Positions 1 to 11,264 of a stretch of 64,000 nt of DNA are shown piece after piece (positions within the stretch are counted from its first letter, which is position 1; each line of letters begins with the position of its first letter). The notes beneath the pieces are model-generated. The model searched no databases. It saw only the letters and a program-made list of their open reading frames with translations, and was not told the origin of the DNA. A program made the translations under genes and the position numbers. Where the stretch lies: assembly GCA_023101885.1 (NCBI GenBank), contig JALPQD010000207.1:2574311-2638310 (forward strand), written 5' to 3'. The DNA comes from Typhlomys cinereus (taxonomy: Eukaryota > Chordata > Mammalia > Rodentia > Platacanthomyidae).

Positions 1-169
1 GATGCCTCCACCTCTTTCAGCCCCGGGATTCACAAGCTCCGCCCTACGAGGACCAGAAGTGCAGGCCGCCCCCGCTTCCGCCTGGCGTCTATACATGGAA
101 TCTGGGATCCGAACTCAGGACCTTCTGCCTGCAAGGCAGAGGCTTAACCCCTGAGCCACCTCTCCAGCC
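1..169 (-). mobile_element. Young ID-headed SINE, minus strand, cut by window start
   Basis: This is a tRNA-derived SINE read on the minus strand. Its 5' head lies at about 169 and matches the heads at 13016 and 30896, including the A-box region GGCTCAGGGGTTAAG and a B-box-like GAGTTCGGATCC. The GC-rich body follows. The CA tract and A tail expected at the 3' end fall before base 1, so the copy is incomplete only because of the window edge. It sits at the edge of an old L1 fragment. Confidence 0.85.
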
Positions 170-171
170 CT

Positions 172-660
172 ATAATTCTATTGTTTTGTCCTTTGATCAG
201 ATAATAAGAACTATTTTAATTTTTTTTGTGCTAGTTAAGGCTTGCTTTCTAGCTAATGTTGTGATGAATTTTAGAGAAAATTCTATGGAGTCTGAGTAGA
301 AGGTATATTCTTTTCTTTTGGGCGGAATTTTCAATGGGTTTGTTCAGTGCAGTTGATAGACACCATAGTCTACATGCCTCGTGTTCTGTCTAAATATCCA
401 TTCTTCTGTTTGTTTTTCTCTGTTGATGATGCTTTCCAGAAATATGCTGTCGATTGATTGACCTTTTCATGTAGTATTTTCGTTTGGTAAGTTTTCAAAT
501 TCCTGAATCTTCTACCCTTTTTTTAAAATTTTTTTTCGAAATAACTGACTTTTTTTTCTACTTTGTTAAATTTCTTTTCTAGGTCCTGAATTGATTTCCT
601 TAGTTCATTCTTATGCTTGCGTGCGTCCCCTGTGGGTTCATTGATCTTTTTTAAAGTAAA
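172..660 (-). mobile_element. Ancient L1 ORF2/ORF1 fragment
   Basis: Diverged L1 sequence on the minus strand. The part at about 240-420 resembles the stretch at 22500-22690 of the well-preserved L1, around 'gagaaaattctatggag' and 'aaggtatattcttttc'. There is no open frame. The alignment was made by eye, and the part beyond 480 is less certain. Confidence 0.5.
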
Positions 661-666
661 ACTTTA

Positions 667-1050
667 AGGACTAGGGAGATGACTGAGCAGTTAAAACTCT
701 TGTCAGGAAAACATGAAAATGAACAAAGTTTGATTCCCAAATTCCACAAAAATACCTCATGGGTTTTGTGACCCACCTTTAATTCCAGCCATAGAATGTA
801 GAACCTGGGAATCCCCAGGAGCAGCTAGCCAGCCAGATTAGCCCTATAGGTGACCTCTTGGTTTAGAGACCAATCTTCAAAACAACAAGGTGGAAGAAAA
901 ATCAAATATTGTTCTTAACATAATCAGGCCTCCATAGGCATTTGCACCCATGTGCACAAATACTTGCACACACATGTGCACTTATACACACATATAAACA
1001 CACATAAGCATATGTACATACATGCATACACACAAACATATGGAAAAAAT
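667..1050 (+). mobile_element. Old B4/ID_B1-type composite SINE
   Basis: The tRNA-like head 'ctagggagatgactgagcag' is followed by a B1-like middle ('agctagccagccagattagcc', then 'caaaacaacaaggtgg') and a CA-rich tail with alternating 'cacacatgtgcac'. This order is typical of rodent B4 (ID_B1) elements. The copy is strongly diverged and no target-site duplication is visible. Confidence 0.65.
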
Positions 1051-3400
1051 AAGACTGAAGTCTTTTTCTAGAATCTCTGTTTACTCATCTTTATTTCATA
1101 ATATTGAGGGTATGTGGCCTTGTGGAAGCGTCTCGGCAGCTTGGTTTTTGTCTATTTAGTGTGTTGTGTATCTGTCTTTCAATTTTCATTTTTCCCATTT
1201 CTCCAACCTCTGTTTATTGTTTAATTTCACATGAATACACCTGAAATGTTGTCTTTACATGTCTTTATAGTGCTCCCCACTGCCATTTAAGTGGTGGGAT
1301 TAACTATTGTACCATACCAATGATTTCACACAGCAGCCCTGGTGCTAACTTTCATTAGAAGACACTTGGCATGCTTCCTTATGTTCCTGGTGAGATTCAA
1401 AGATACAGCATAAGAGTTCAGATTGGAGGAAACTAATTGGTAGACCCTGAAAGTCATGGCTATCATGAAGGAAAGTGTGTAAGAGGCATGGACAAGGGAT
1501 AAAATGTAGTGGAAGTATAGAGTGACAACACACTAATAAGGAACTACTTGGCAAGATACAAATAGGACATATCAAGTAAACATACAAAGTGTAACAACTA
1601 CAGGTGATTAAAATAATAAACATTAAAATAAAATGAAGATATATATAATGACTTAATACAAAATTGAAGCAGTAAATTCTATTCTCTGAGACTAATGCAA
1701 AGAAATATTTTTTCAGCTGGAATTTTATACACTATTCTACATCAATATTCTTCTCAATTTTCTCAGAAAATCATACCACAACAGATGAATAGACTCAGTG
1801 GGAAAAGATCCACTGGGAAGCTTCTTAGACTGGCCATTTTGAGGCCTCATCTGCTTTGTGTAGAGGAATCACACAGGGGGCAAAAGTTTGAGAAGCTAAC
1901 ACTATATCACATTTTAATTTCATGCAAGTCTTTCAAATATCCAGCAGCCATTTATGGATAGTGTGAGAAAATTCTAGGTTCCAGCTCTAAAGAGAAGAGA
2001 AGTACACACCATAGTTGTACAGTACAGAAGGTAGGATTTAAATGTGGAAGAACCAGAAAGGTGATCATATAGAAAAAGTAGGTCATCCTGGTCCATGCAG
2101 TTTCTGTAGCTACCTGTGTCATACATGGAAATAGAAGACATATATTAGAATGAAAGATGGTTAAATATTTTGTCCATTATCATGAACAATTTCAAATACC
2201 TTTGAGTGTCAATATTCCACATAAGAAGATTATGTGTAATACTAGCAATTTGCACAGTGATGATCTAAGTTATTGAACAAAAGTTTTCACTTATGAGCAC
2301 TCTCATTAATATGATCTGTTATATTCAATCAAAATAATTAGGTTTAATAAAAGTTAGTAAGATCTATAAGGTATGCTTGCTGGGAAAGATAGAGCTAATA
2401 TATGTGTAAGTTTTAGCAGAGTAACTGGTGTGTAACTGGCATTCATCTTCAATTAATAAGCCCTTTTATCCATTTAATAAATTCAAGTACTTCAGTAAGT
2501 GTAGAATTACTTTTCTGTCCAATTAGCCATCGATCCACTTATTTCTTACCAGTAACTCTATGATCTCTTCCTGGTAACTAATTCTTACTGTCCAAAAAAA
2601 TCTAGGGCTTTCTCTAGTACTATTAAGCAGCCAGAAAAATAATTGGTTCATTCTTGCTACTATCTACTTCCTCCCAAACAACATGGGAGTTGATTGATGG
2701 TCTGGTAGAGAGGGATGGATGATTCTTCGCTGCAGAGAGCTTGTTTCTGCTGGTTCAGCCCCTGCCAGTGCTATAATGATGCTCCACCTTATGAACAAAA
2801 ATTACAGCCCTTTCTATTCTTATATCTGTGCTTAGTTATTGATCCAGAAATCATAGCTATCATACTAAGCAGGCTAGCTTGCAAAAGTCACAACTCTTTT
2901 TAATACTTTGAGATTTATGTTAGACTTTCTACCATTCATATACATTGAGGAAGTACTTCTTCACTAACATAGTTGGCCAGGAACCTTGAAGACCCAGGAT
3001 TGCTTCCCATTGTTTCTACAGGATCTAGATTGTGCCCAGTCCTTACTGGATGAATGGATGAATGAATAAGTTCATTGTCAGTTTTCTGAGTTTAATGTGA
3101 ATTGACTGCAAGTCTTTTCTGGGATACTTCCTTTCCAAGATGTCTTCCTCAAATTAACTCATTTCTTCCCAAGATCTGCTCTGAGAAGCAGAAGGCTTTG
3201 TTGTTTTGGTTTTGGAAGAGTTGTTTTAACAAGAAACTTCCTCACTTCAGCAGTGTGTTCTATCATTCTCTTTTTGTTACTGAATGTAACAGATGTAATA
3301 GTTAATATAATATAATTAATATAATTAATAACCATTAGTTATTAATATAGTACTCATAGGTTAGAGTCTGCTTGCCAATGATTGTTGTTGTTCATTTAAA
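1051..3400. other. Unique AT-rich DNA, no gene recognised
   Basis: Apart from short low-complexity AT runs (for example 3300-3352, made of TAATATAAT-like units) I recognise no gene or repeat here. Open frames are under 90 codons and have no recognisable motifs. A possible L2 3' end with GAATGAATGAAT-like sequence near 3050-3070 is too weak to annotate. Confidence 0.5.
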
Positions 3401-3407
3401 AGGGAGA

Positions 3408-3652
3408 CAAGGCCAGAAAGATGGCACAAGGGGCAAATTCACTTGCTGCAAAAACTAACAATCTGAGTTTGAATTCTGAGGCCACAAAGTGAAAAGAGCA
3501 AACTAGTTCCTCAAGTTTTCCTTTGACCTCCACACACGTGCTGGGGCAAATGTGCATAAGTATCTGTACATGAGTGCACATGATTTCATACGCACTCACA
3601 TAAAATAAATAAAAGTAAAAATTTAAAAATAAAATAAAATTTAAAAATTGAA
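3408..3652 (+). mobile_element. Old tRNA-derived SINE (B2/B4-like)
   Basis: A tRNA-like head ('ggccagaaagatggcac', 'tctgagtttgaattc') is followed by 'gacctccacacacgtg', alternating purine-pyrimidine sequence and an A-rich tail (aaaataaataaaag). The order fits the older rodent tRNA SINEs. The copy is too diverged to assign to a family. Confidence 0.55.
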
Positions 3653-4055
3653 ACAAAGGCAACTAGGAGTTCCTTTTGATCTTCACAAGGCAGAATTCTC
3701 TGCTGATTTAATAGATTGATTGTTTCCATGCATGCTTAATTGTCATTGTATTTCAAAGGCATGTCATTGAAACAGCTCTGTGTTACCACTAATAGAAATT
3801 CTTATCTAGAAACTTAATGCATGAACAAAAATCTCATATTTGGAAAGATGCAGTGCTAAAATATGGCTTCAAGACAGAGAAAAATTAATGTCAAAGGATT
3901 TCTTACAGCTTCTAAAATATCAACAAACCCTCAAGCAGATATGTATGTAGCAAAGTTCAACCATATAATTAACTTGTGAAAGTGAAGTGAACCATTGGTA
4001 TGTGCCCTGTGTGTATGTTTGCTTGTGTGTAAGTGCACGTGTGTATGTATGTGTA

Positions 4056-4057
<2 letters not shown>

Positions 4058-4104
<47 letters not shown>

Positions 4105-4173
4105 TTGTATGCATGTGTATGCATATTAGACAGAGGATCAGAGGACATCTTGGGCACTGTCCATCTTGCTTGC

Positions 4174-4220
<47 letters not shown>

Positions 4221-4242
4221 TGTGTGTGTGTGTGTGTATGTG
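4058..4242. repeat. Paired (TG)n microsatellites
   Basis: Two long (TG)n tracts, about 4060-4103 and 4175-4242, are separated by about 70 bp of ordinary sequence. They lie at the 3' (tail) side of the minus-strand SINE that follows, so the second tract probably grew from the SINE's CA tail. Confidence 0.95.
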
Positions 4243-4482
4243 CCTGAGCGCATCAGAGGGCACTGTGTGCCTGTGGAAGCCTAAGGACAACTTTAAGAAC
4301 CATCCTGGATTGCTTTACCTTCAACTCTGTTTTGTTTTGCTCTAGGATTTCCCAGGTTCTGTCTTCCAGGTGTCGAAATGCAAGCTGCCACCATTCCCAT
4401 CTGTCATTTTTAAGTGGGATCTGGAAATCAAACTTGGGCCCTTCTGCTTGTGAGGTAGAGGCTTAACTCCTGAGCCACGTTT
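4243..4482 (-). mobile_element. Old B4-like SINE, minus strand
   Basis: On the minus strand the 'ctcaggagttaagcctct' tRNA-type head is near 4482. The body then runs down into the (TG)n tract at 4242. It shows the usual 'cttgggcccttctgcttg' equivalent of the tRNA B-box/anticodon arm in reverse complement. The order head, body, CA tail agrees with the other SINEs in the window. Confidence 0.6.
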
Positions 4483-4483
4483 T

Positions 4484-4675
4484 TGAGACAGGTTTTCTTA
4501 CTGGCCTGGAATTTGTTGACTCGACTAAGATGGGTACATATGCAAGCCTGTCACTGCCACCCCAGAACTAGAATTAAAAACACAGGCTACCATCCCAGAC
4601 TTTTTGTGTAGGTGCTGGGGATCAATTCATGTTGCACAACATGCACTTTTCCAAACTGAGCGATGTCCCCAGCAG
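4484..4675 (-). mobile_element. Old B1/ID composite SINE, minus strand
   Basis: The sequence begins with 'tttttgagacaggttttctt', the reverse of a B1 end. It finishes with 'aactgagcgatgtccccagc', the reverse of an ID/tRNA-type A box. This gives a B4-like composite lying directly next to the preceding SINE. No TSD is visible. Confidence 0.55.
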
Positions 4676-5559
4676 ATTAAACCTGCTGATGTGCTGAAGC
4701 ATCAAATTGTTGACACAATGATGCAGTCCCTGGTGATGATGTTTGCTCTAAAGATGTCACACTACCTTTTTTTCCTTAAATCTTCCAGCAGCATCACTAA
4801 CTGCAGATACTAGAAGAGAAATTTTTCACTATGGCTGGGAGGCTGGAATCCATGATGATAAATACCCTTTCCAATGCAAAACTTCTGTGGCTAATTTCGT
4901 GGTTTCCCTTCTCACTGGCATTCAGTTTCTAGTTTAAATTAGAACACATTTCCAATATATATTTGCCTAGAATTAAGATAAATAGCATTTTTAAGGAGAT
5001 ATACATTTGAATCTTAACAAAATTCATATAGTTCTGTATCAAATATATTGGAAGAATATTTTTGCTTGCAAGTCAGTAAATTTTTATGAAGATAAAATGT
5101 TCTGAGGAAGACACTTAAATTTAGTTTTTTTAAGTTCTTGAAGATTTCTCTCTTCTAAATCTAGTGCAAGTTTTCTCTACAATTTGCCTTTTTTATGTGT
5201 TAATGCTACTTTTATTTGCGCACAATCACTGTCGTTATAAGAAAATTTTCTGTATTTTTTAACCTGAACCCTTTTGTCTTTTTGTTTTAATGAGCCATTT
5301 TCTTTGAATTTTAAATCAGAATGAAAAAGAAACAGATGAATTTCAGCAACTATAATAACAGATTCATAAATATTTTGGGTGACTGAAATTTACCTTTTAG
5401 AATTTTTTTTCTGATTTGTATCTTATTTTGCTGTATCTCTGGTACAGTGAGTTGTGCATTCTTACAGGTTCTCAACACTATTTTACATGTATGTAATTTT
5501 CATAATTTGAAATGTGAGTTGCTCCCAAAGGCACGGGTATTTGAGTCTCAGTTTTGTAG

Positions 5560-5860
5560 GAAAATCATGGCACTTTTGCTCAAGGAAGGCAGTCACAAGG
5601 GCTGGGCTATGAGATTGGTTAGCTCTGCCCTGCTTCCAAGAGAAGTCACTCTTGCAATTGGCAATTTTGCAGCTCTTAGCCTCATGTTGAAAGTGACTTA
5701 GTCCACCTCCAGATTCTACCAACCAGCCATGCCTTTTCCACCATAATGGATTGTATCTCCCTTCTGCAACCCTAGGTAAATAAATCTCCCTTTTCTCTCC
5801 TTCAGTTGCTTGATCTGACTGGTATTTCACTACACAGTACTGCAAAGTTCATTGTGACCA
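5560..5860 (+). mobile_element. LTR-like fragment (MaLR type)
   Basis: The stretch 'ccataatggattgtatctcc' followed by 'aggtaaataaatctccc' and 'tatttcactacacagtactg' has the order seen at the 3' end of rodent MaLR-type LTRs (AATAAA-like signal, then a terminal 'cacagca' motif). The 5' limit is unclear and there is no coding content. The same pattern recurs near 53180. Confidence 0.4.
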
Positions 5861-5895
5861 AGTGGAGATGATGTGACTTTTCAAAAAACTATGTC

Positions 5896-6195
5896 AAAGG
5901 GGCCAAGAAGAGGTCTCAGTGTTTAAAGCCTTTACCTCACAAGCAAAAGGAGCTGAGTTAACATCCCCAGATACCACACAAAAATGATGGATGGAAATGG
6001 CCTTGGCCTATAATTCTGTCCAAGGAAAGTGGATCGTGGGAAACCATAGGGCAAAGCAATAAGGAAGCAAAGTAATCCAGGATGATTCCCCATGTCATTC
6101 ATAGGGCCTCAACAGGCATATGCACTCAAGTAACCTCTTTTATCACACTTTCCTACCTACACACAAGAACACATATGAAAAAAAATATTATAAAA
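5896..6195 (+). mobile_element. Old B4/ID_B1-type composite SINE
   Basis: A head 'gccaagaagaggtctcagtg' with a tRNA-like layout, a middle part, and an alternating 'caggcatatgcactcaag' segment, ending in A-rich sequence at about 6180. The layout matches the copies at 667 and 8292. It is highly diverged. Confidence 0.55.
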
Positions 6196-6489
6196 GGATA
6201 TTTGTTTATTGACTCAGCTGTTTTATCTACTTGCTTAGAATATGGGTCAGTATTTCATCAGATCACTGGCTACATAACACTGAACATCATGGAAGACTTC
6301 ATCAAATTGTGGTTCAGAGGTTCCACAGTCCCTTGCATGATAGGCATGCAAAAAAAAATGTTGTGGTTGAGTTTCCAGTTGAAAACTCCCAACCCTGCAG
6401 CTGAGAGAGGCCAGGTGGAGCCTTGCTGGAGGATAAGTTGTAAATTTAGAAATAATCAGCATTATCTATCTGCTTTATTAAATTATGCT

Positions 6490-6595
6490 ACCTCCCCACC
6501 TGGAGTTTCTGATTCAGTAGGTCTATCAAGCAAGTTCCTGGGTGGATCTTGGTGCTGATGGTCTAAAGATGAACTTTCGGAGCACCTTGAGTAAG
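6490..6595 (+). mobile_element. MER5A-like hAT-Charlie fragment
   Basis: The segment 'gtttctgattcagtaggtct', then 'caagttcctgggtggatctt' and 'ggtgctgatggtctaaag', matches the second half of the MER5A family of non-autonomous hAT-Charlie DNA transposons. Only one end is present. The match is from memory and by eye. Confidence 0.55.
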
Positions 6596-6599
6596 GTTT

Positions 6600-8285
6600 T
6601 CTGTCTCACAGATGTCTTTGGATTTGGTTTTGGACTACAGTTGGAAGGGCAAGTGAGCATTGAGATTCTCTCTGAACAGAAATACCTGTACTAGCATAGT
6701 CACCACTTTCCGTGATCTCATGTATATTTGCAGCAAGCTTAGATCATGTTTTCATTTTTTCACGATGAGGCAGTCAGTGCCAGGTTCATTAGAGGGGGAA
6801 TGGCTGCGTGGGAGAGAAGCAGAGAAATCTGACTTTCATCCTATGCTTTGATGACTTTTTGGTGAGTCATTTGCAGGTCGTAGAGAATTTCCATCTCATC
6901 AACAGAGAGTGTTTTTCTACATGAAGACACTCTTTACAAAGTCATGTCGCCTTGGGGATTTGAAGGTCTCCTGAATTCTCAATATGTTACTTGACCTGGA
7001 TGCATAACTGAATTCTTGATTGCATCAAGTGCAGTGTGTCTATTCACTGCCTTCAATAATTCCTCTCCTCCTATGCTGACTCCAAAGGTGACCCATGAAG
7101 AGCCCTGCAGTTAATCCTCAAGTTCCTGGGTACTTCTTTCAAGTCTAGCTTTCAAAAGCCAGTTTAAGACCTCATACTACTTTAGCAATACTTTGGGTAT
7201 TAACCTACAGTTTGCATTATGATTAAATAATAACTAGATGGACCCTACTATTGGATGATTCTTTTAGATTCCAGTTTTCTTTTTTTCTCTGTGCTCTGGA
7301 ATTTATATCATACCATTTCACTTCTTGGTCCAGACCCTGTCCTTGGGCTTATCCTAAGTCTAGCACTCTAAAATTCTGCTTTCTCCATTAAGATGGAGCT
7401 TAATGTATGTATATTTCTGTATTCATTAGGTAAAAAAGCATACTTGTCATTTGGGAAAGCACATACATTTTGTATCACATATTGCTGAATTTAGTGTTCA
7501 CTTATGTTAAGACTCAGTATACATCTATTCCATGGTTTTAACTTTAAGTGTATTAGACATTGGTCTATTCTAGCTTGAAAAATGAGTTTTATCAATCATA
7601 CGAATATAGAAATTAGAAAGAAGTCAAGTCTAACCTTAGGTATAGCTTAAAGTGAAGTTTTCAGTAATAATACCAGAAACGGTATTTTATCTTTCAGTTT
7701 CTCAGTGTCAAGCTTTCTGGCTTTTGTCTCAAAGAAGATTTGTCTTTTTATAGCAACTTTGGTCCTACCGACCTGTACCCCACGATCATGGTAAGAGAAA
7801 GCAATCTTTTCCTCGGTTTCGCATAACCCCCAAGAGCTTTCCTCTATTCCCTACTTGGAGTCATGTGACCTCTGCTGAACTAGTAGCCAACAGCATGCCA
7901 AGGGCTACATGTTTCTGTCTTTGTTTCCCTCTGTCCTTGCAGCTAATCTGACAAAGCTCTTGCTTGTGGATCTGATGAGCACGTTTTTGAAGGATACATT
8001 CTTACACAGAAGATAGAGTTGATCTTTTGTGTGATTCTTAGAAAATGTGTCTTCTTTACCTATTGCTTCTTCCCTTCTCAAGTCATAAGACATAGACATT
8101 TCTAATGTCCTTTTCCAAGTTGAAAATTAATGTTCTTTGTTGCCATCAGGGTTTATATGATATATGTGATATTTAGAAAAACATTCTTCAAGTGGCAGAT
8201 ATTTTGTTATATTTTTCCATTTATATTTACTTCAAATAGATCATAACAACAATGTGGACAAAATAAGTTTTGGGAAGTAGAAATA
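6600..8285. other. Unique DNA, no gene recognised
   Basis: No repeat family or coding pattern is recognised. Open frames are at most about 64 codons and carry no motif. The base composition is AT-rich and ordinary. Confidence 0.5.
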
Positions 8286-8291
8286 ATTAAT

Positions 8292-8655
8292 TTCAGTGCC
8301 AGAGAGAAGACTTAGTGATTAAAGTGCTTATTGTGCAAGCAAAAGCACCTGCATTTGGATCCCCAGATGTCACATAAGATGCCAATTGAGTGTGGGAGTC
8401 AATGTGTACTTCCAGTCTCCAAAGACTGAGGCTTAGAACAGCAGTCAGACCACTTCTGTCAGTGAGATCTGGGTTTGATTAGAGTCTCCTTCTGAAAAAG
8501 AATAAGGTGGAAGAGTAATCATGAATGATTCCTGGTATCAAATCCTGGTCTCCACATACATGCCCACAAACATGTGCCCACATGCATGTGAATATATGCA
8601 CCCACAGCCATGTATCCCCTCACACTCTTATACATGAAGATGTGAAAAAGGAAAT
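8292..8655 (+). mobile_element. Old B4/ID_B1-type composite SINE
   Basis: The tRNA-like head ('agagagaagacttagtgatt', 'tgcatttggatccccag') is followed by a B1-like half ('agtctccttctgaaaaagaa', 'taaggtggaagagtaatc') and a tail rich in 'catgtgcccacatgcatgtg'. This is the best-preserved member of the old composite family in the window. Confidence 0.7.
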
Positions 8656-8924
8656 AACGATGAAGGTTTAGAAAAGGCAGAAGGGTTTCCCACTTCACAG
8701 CTGCCATAAAAAAATAACATAAAGCTTCAGGAACCCTCAGCTCAAAATATATGATAGGGAAAAATAATAAAATTAATTCAAATAATCAGAAACATTTGCA
8801 AAACACTAAATGGAAAACAGAGACATTGTCCCATGAACACAGGGTACATCTTCTGGATTCTTTTACATTCTCTGCATTTGATTCACTTTTGTAACTATCC
8901 CATTTCACTTCCACATCCCTTGTG

Positions 8925-9350
8925 AGTGTTCACACATCTTTGCTGTGGTTACGCAGCTGTGCAATGCTCTGGTCTTCTCGCTTTTCTTTCAGGTTCTGAT
9001 AGTTTACCCATGCTTACTTTCTCTGTCCCCCTATATTATCTATATGACTTCTTCACTGTACAAGTTTCTAGCCCCACGCCTTCTTCTGAAAGTTTCTTTC
9101 CATGTCTAAACTATCTGATATAGTATGTCCAACTCACAGGTTTTTATTTCTGAAATCTGCTTTATGTTTTCCCAATCACATCAGTGTAATATTTTAATCT
9201 CTAATTGAGTTTGTATTTGCCCTCTAGTCACTGTTTCCCTTCCTCCCATGAGACTGTTCACCCAAGACAGCAAGGATTGGTCAGTTTGGTTAATGCCATG
9301 CAGTCACAGTAGCACATAGTTCTCCATAATTACTCATTGAAGAATGAAGT
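8925..9350 (+). mobile_element. L2 (LINE-2) 3' fragment
   Basis: The stretch 'catgagactgttcacccaag', then 'agtagcacatagttctcc' and 'ttactcattgaagaatgaag', follows the L2 3' end order (gact-gtgagctcc, gcacatagta, tgaatgaatg). The upstream pyrimidine-rich part at 8930-9120 also fits L2. It is old, and its boundaries are approximate. Confidence 0.55.
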
Positions 9351-9774
9351 AGCGTCAAACATTTCCCACTCTTTAGTAGCTTGTAAAGATTTCCAGAGTA
9401 ATAGTCCATAAAAAGTGAGGATTTTTGAGCTGTTTCAAAGCCTCTACAGCAGTTAAGGGATGGCGATTTTGTTCCACTTCAGTTTGCTAGGAGACAGAAA
9501 CTTCCTTCCATAGCATGGTTGAGTCAGAGTTGGAGCCTCAGTCATACTAGGACATCTGGACTTGGGAAGCATTTTCTTTCTGGAAGGGAAATGTAAGAAC
9601 ATTTCTAAGAAGTTTCTTAAAACAAAGAATGTTGACGAGGTTCTTCTTGAAATCATTTATGAACTGAGTTTTGTTTAACTGGGTGCTGTTTTCCTTATGG
9701 TCAAGATCCAAGATGGCTCAGAGTCTCCAGCAATAATGTCGTCCTTAAATAATTAGAATACTAGCATAATACTC

Positions 9775-10425
9775 TGTACTAGCCAGGGTTCTTTGAAGAA
9801 ACAGAATCTTTAGAATGTAATATATATATATAAATAAGTTTATTAAAATAATTTACAAACAAAAAATAGTGTCCTTCAAAGTACCTGCTTGTAGCTGCTT
9901 CGCTCTTGTCCAGAATGCTCCACAAAGCCAAAAGATCCCAAGAAGGTCTCAAGCCTTTGCTTCTCTGGAGGGTGAAAGATGCTGGGTTCTGACATTGGTG
10001 AAGAACAGCTGGGCTCCGACATCAGCGATGAATAGTGAACAGCACAAAGACATAGAGGCCAGGCTCCAAAGGCAACGGGAACAGCAACAACGTGGTAGAA
10101 AAGGTAAAGCTCCAAGCAGCCAAGGACAGAGGCAGCAAGAAGGCCATGATGCTTTAAAAGTGAATGACACTCACAAAGTAGACTCCACAGCAAGTTGACA
10201 CAAGATAAGGGAAGAGCAGGTCCCTCCTCCTTACACTTCCCATTATCCAGTCTACCACTGGAAAGTAACACCCACAATGGGCTGGGTTTTCCATAGCAAT
10301 CAATTAAGTATTTGCAGATTTGTTCAGGGGCTATTCCAACCATTAACCCTCCACAGCTCTGTCCCATACAGTCTGTAACTGTCAAGTTGACACCAAAATG
10401 CAACCATTTAACATACTCTGTTACT
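9775..10425 (-). mobile_element. LTR-like element (rodent MaLR type), minus strand
   Basis: It begins with 'tagccagggttctttgaaga' and ends with 'aactgtcaagttgacaccaa', the reverse-complement ends of a common rodent LTR-type repeat. A second copy of the same type, also minus, lies at 29545-30250, and a plus copy lies at 28742-29116. AT repeats at 9820-9836 follow the first end. Frames across it (up to 175 codons) have no known domain and I regard them as chance. Family assignment is from memory. Confidence 0.5.
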
Positions 10426-10429
10426 ATTT

Positions 10430-11135
10430 ACAGTTAATATTATCCAATAATACAATGGATCTGTAGCATCCTTCCTTGCTGATGATGCCTACAGAGAACA
10501 AGTCCTTCAGGTTCACCCTTTTGGGCTTTAAGGCACAACGCCTGAAAGCTCTTGCAGAAAGTCTTTCTGGCATTCATCCTTTAGATCCATGCAAAGGGTG
10601 TTAGTATTCTGAATTGTTTGAAAAGCCAGGTTCTTTTTATCTGTCTTTGGGAGGTTCCATGGGATATGGCTGTCCTAAGAGTTTTGTTTTTTGCTGTTAC
10701 AAAGTTCTGGATTTCAATCTCATTAGAAAAAAATCAGTTGGCTGTGAACTATTTCAATGTTCACTATTACATGTGTAAAATCACAGCCAAAAGTTGCTAA
10801 AATATTTTAGAGGAATGCTTCTTATGGTACAAATTTAACCATACCATATAAGTTAACCAGAAGCATATGACTGAAATGAGACATGGGAGAGAAGAATAAG
10901 GAAGCTGAATTTCTTCGAAGTGCTGAGCTTAGCTCTTACAAAGGCCGTTTACTTGCCTTTGAACTTCCCAGACTTCTACAACTTACTCGTTCTTAGAATA
11001 TCTTGTGCTGCAGTTGACCCAAATTCTTAAGGAAACATACATTTCAGAAAATCAGTCAATCATTTGTCTAGAATTTTGCTTTCTACAGACACCATTCATA
11101 GGCTATTGGAAAATAAGCTTTAGCGACCATGCAAA
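10430..11135. other. Unique DNA, no gene recognised
   Basis: No repeat or coding pattern is recognised. The sequence is AT-rich, with only short open frames. Confidence 0.45.
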
Positions 11136-11139
11136 TTTT

Positions 11140-11260
11140 CTAGTATTATCTCACTGCAAATCTATGCAGACAGGAATTTGTGCAGATTTTGCTCATTACC
11201 GCACCCCAGTGCCTAAACCTGAAACACATTCTACACTCAGTGAAAATTGAATAAATTTAC
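11140..11260 (+). mobile_element. L2 (LINE-2) 3' end fragment
   Basis: The order 'gcagacaggaatttgtgcag', 'ccccagtgcctaaacctg', then 'tgaaaattgaataaattt' is that of the L2 3' end (gcagggactttgt, cccagtgcct, caataaat). It is short and diverged. Confidence 0.55.
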
Positions 11261-11264
11261 GGGC

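Noticed and set aside
3969..4253. Open frames rich in Thr-His or Cys-Val repeats
   Set aside because: They are translations of (TG)n/(CA)n microsatellites, open on both strands only because the dinucleotide contains no stop.
9876..10403. 175-codon minus-strand frame as a possible gene
   Set aside because: It lies inside an LTR-like repeat, overlaps other open frames on both strands, and has no recognisable domain, signal or splice context.
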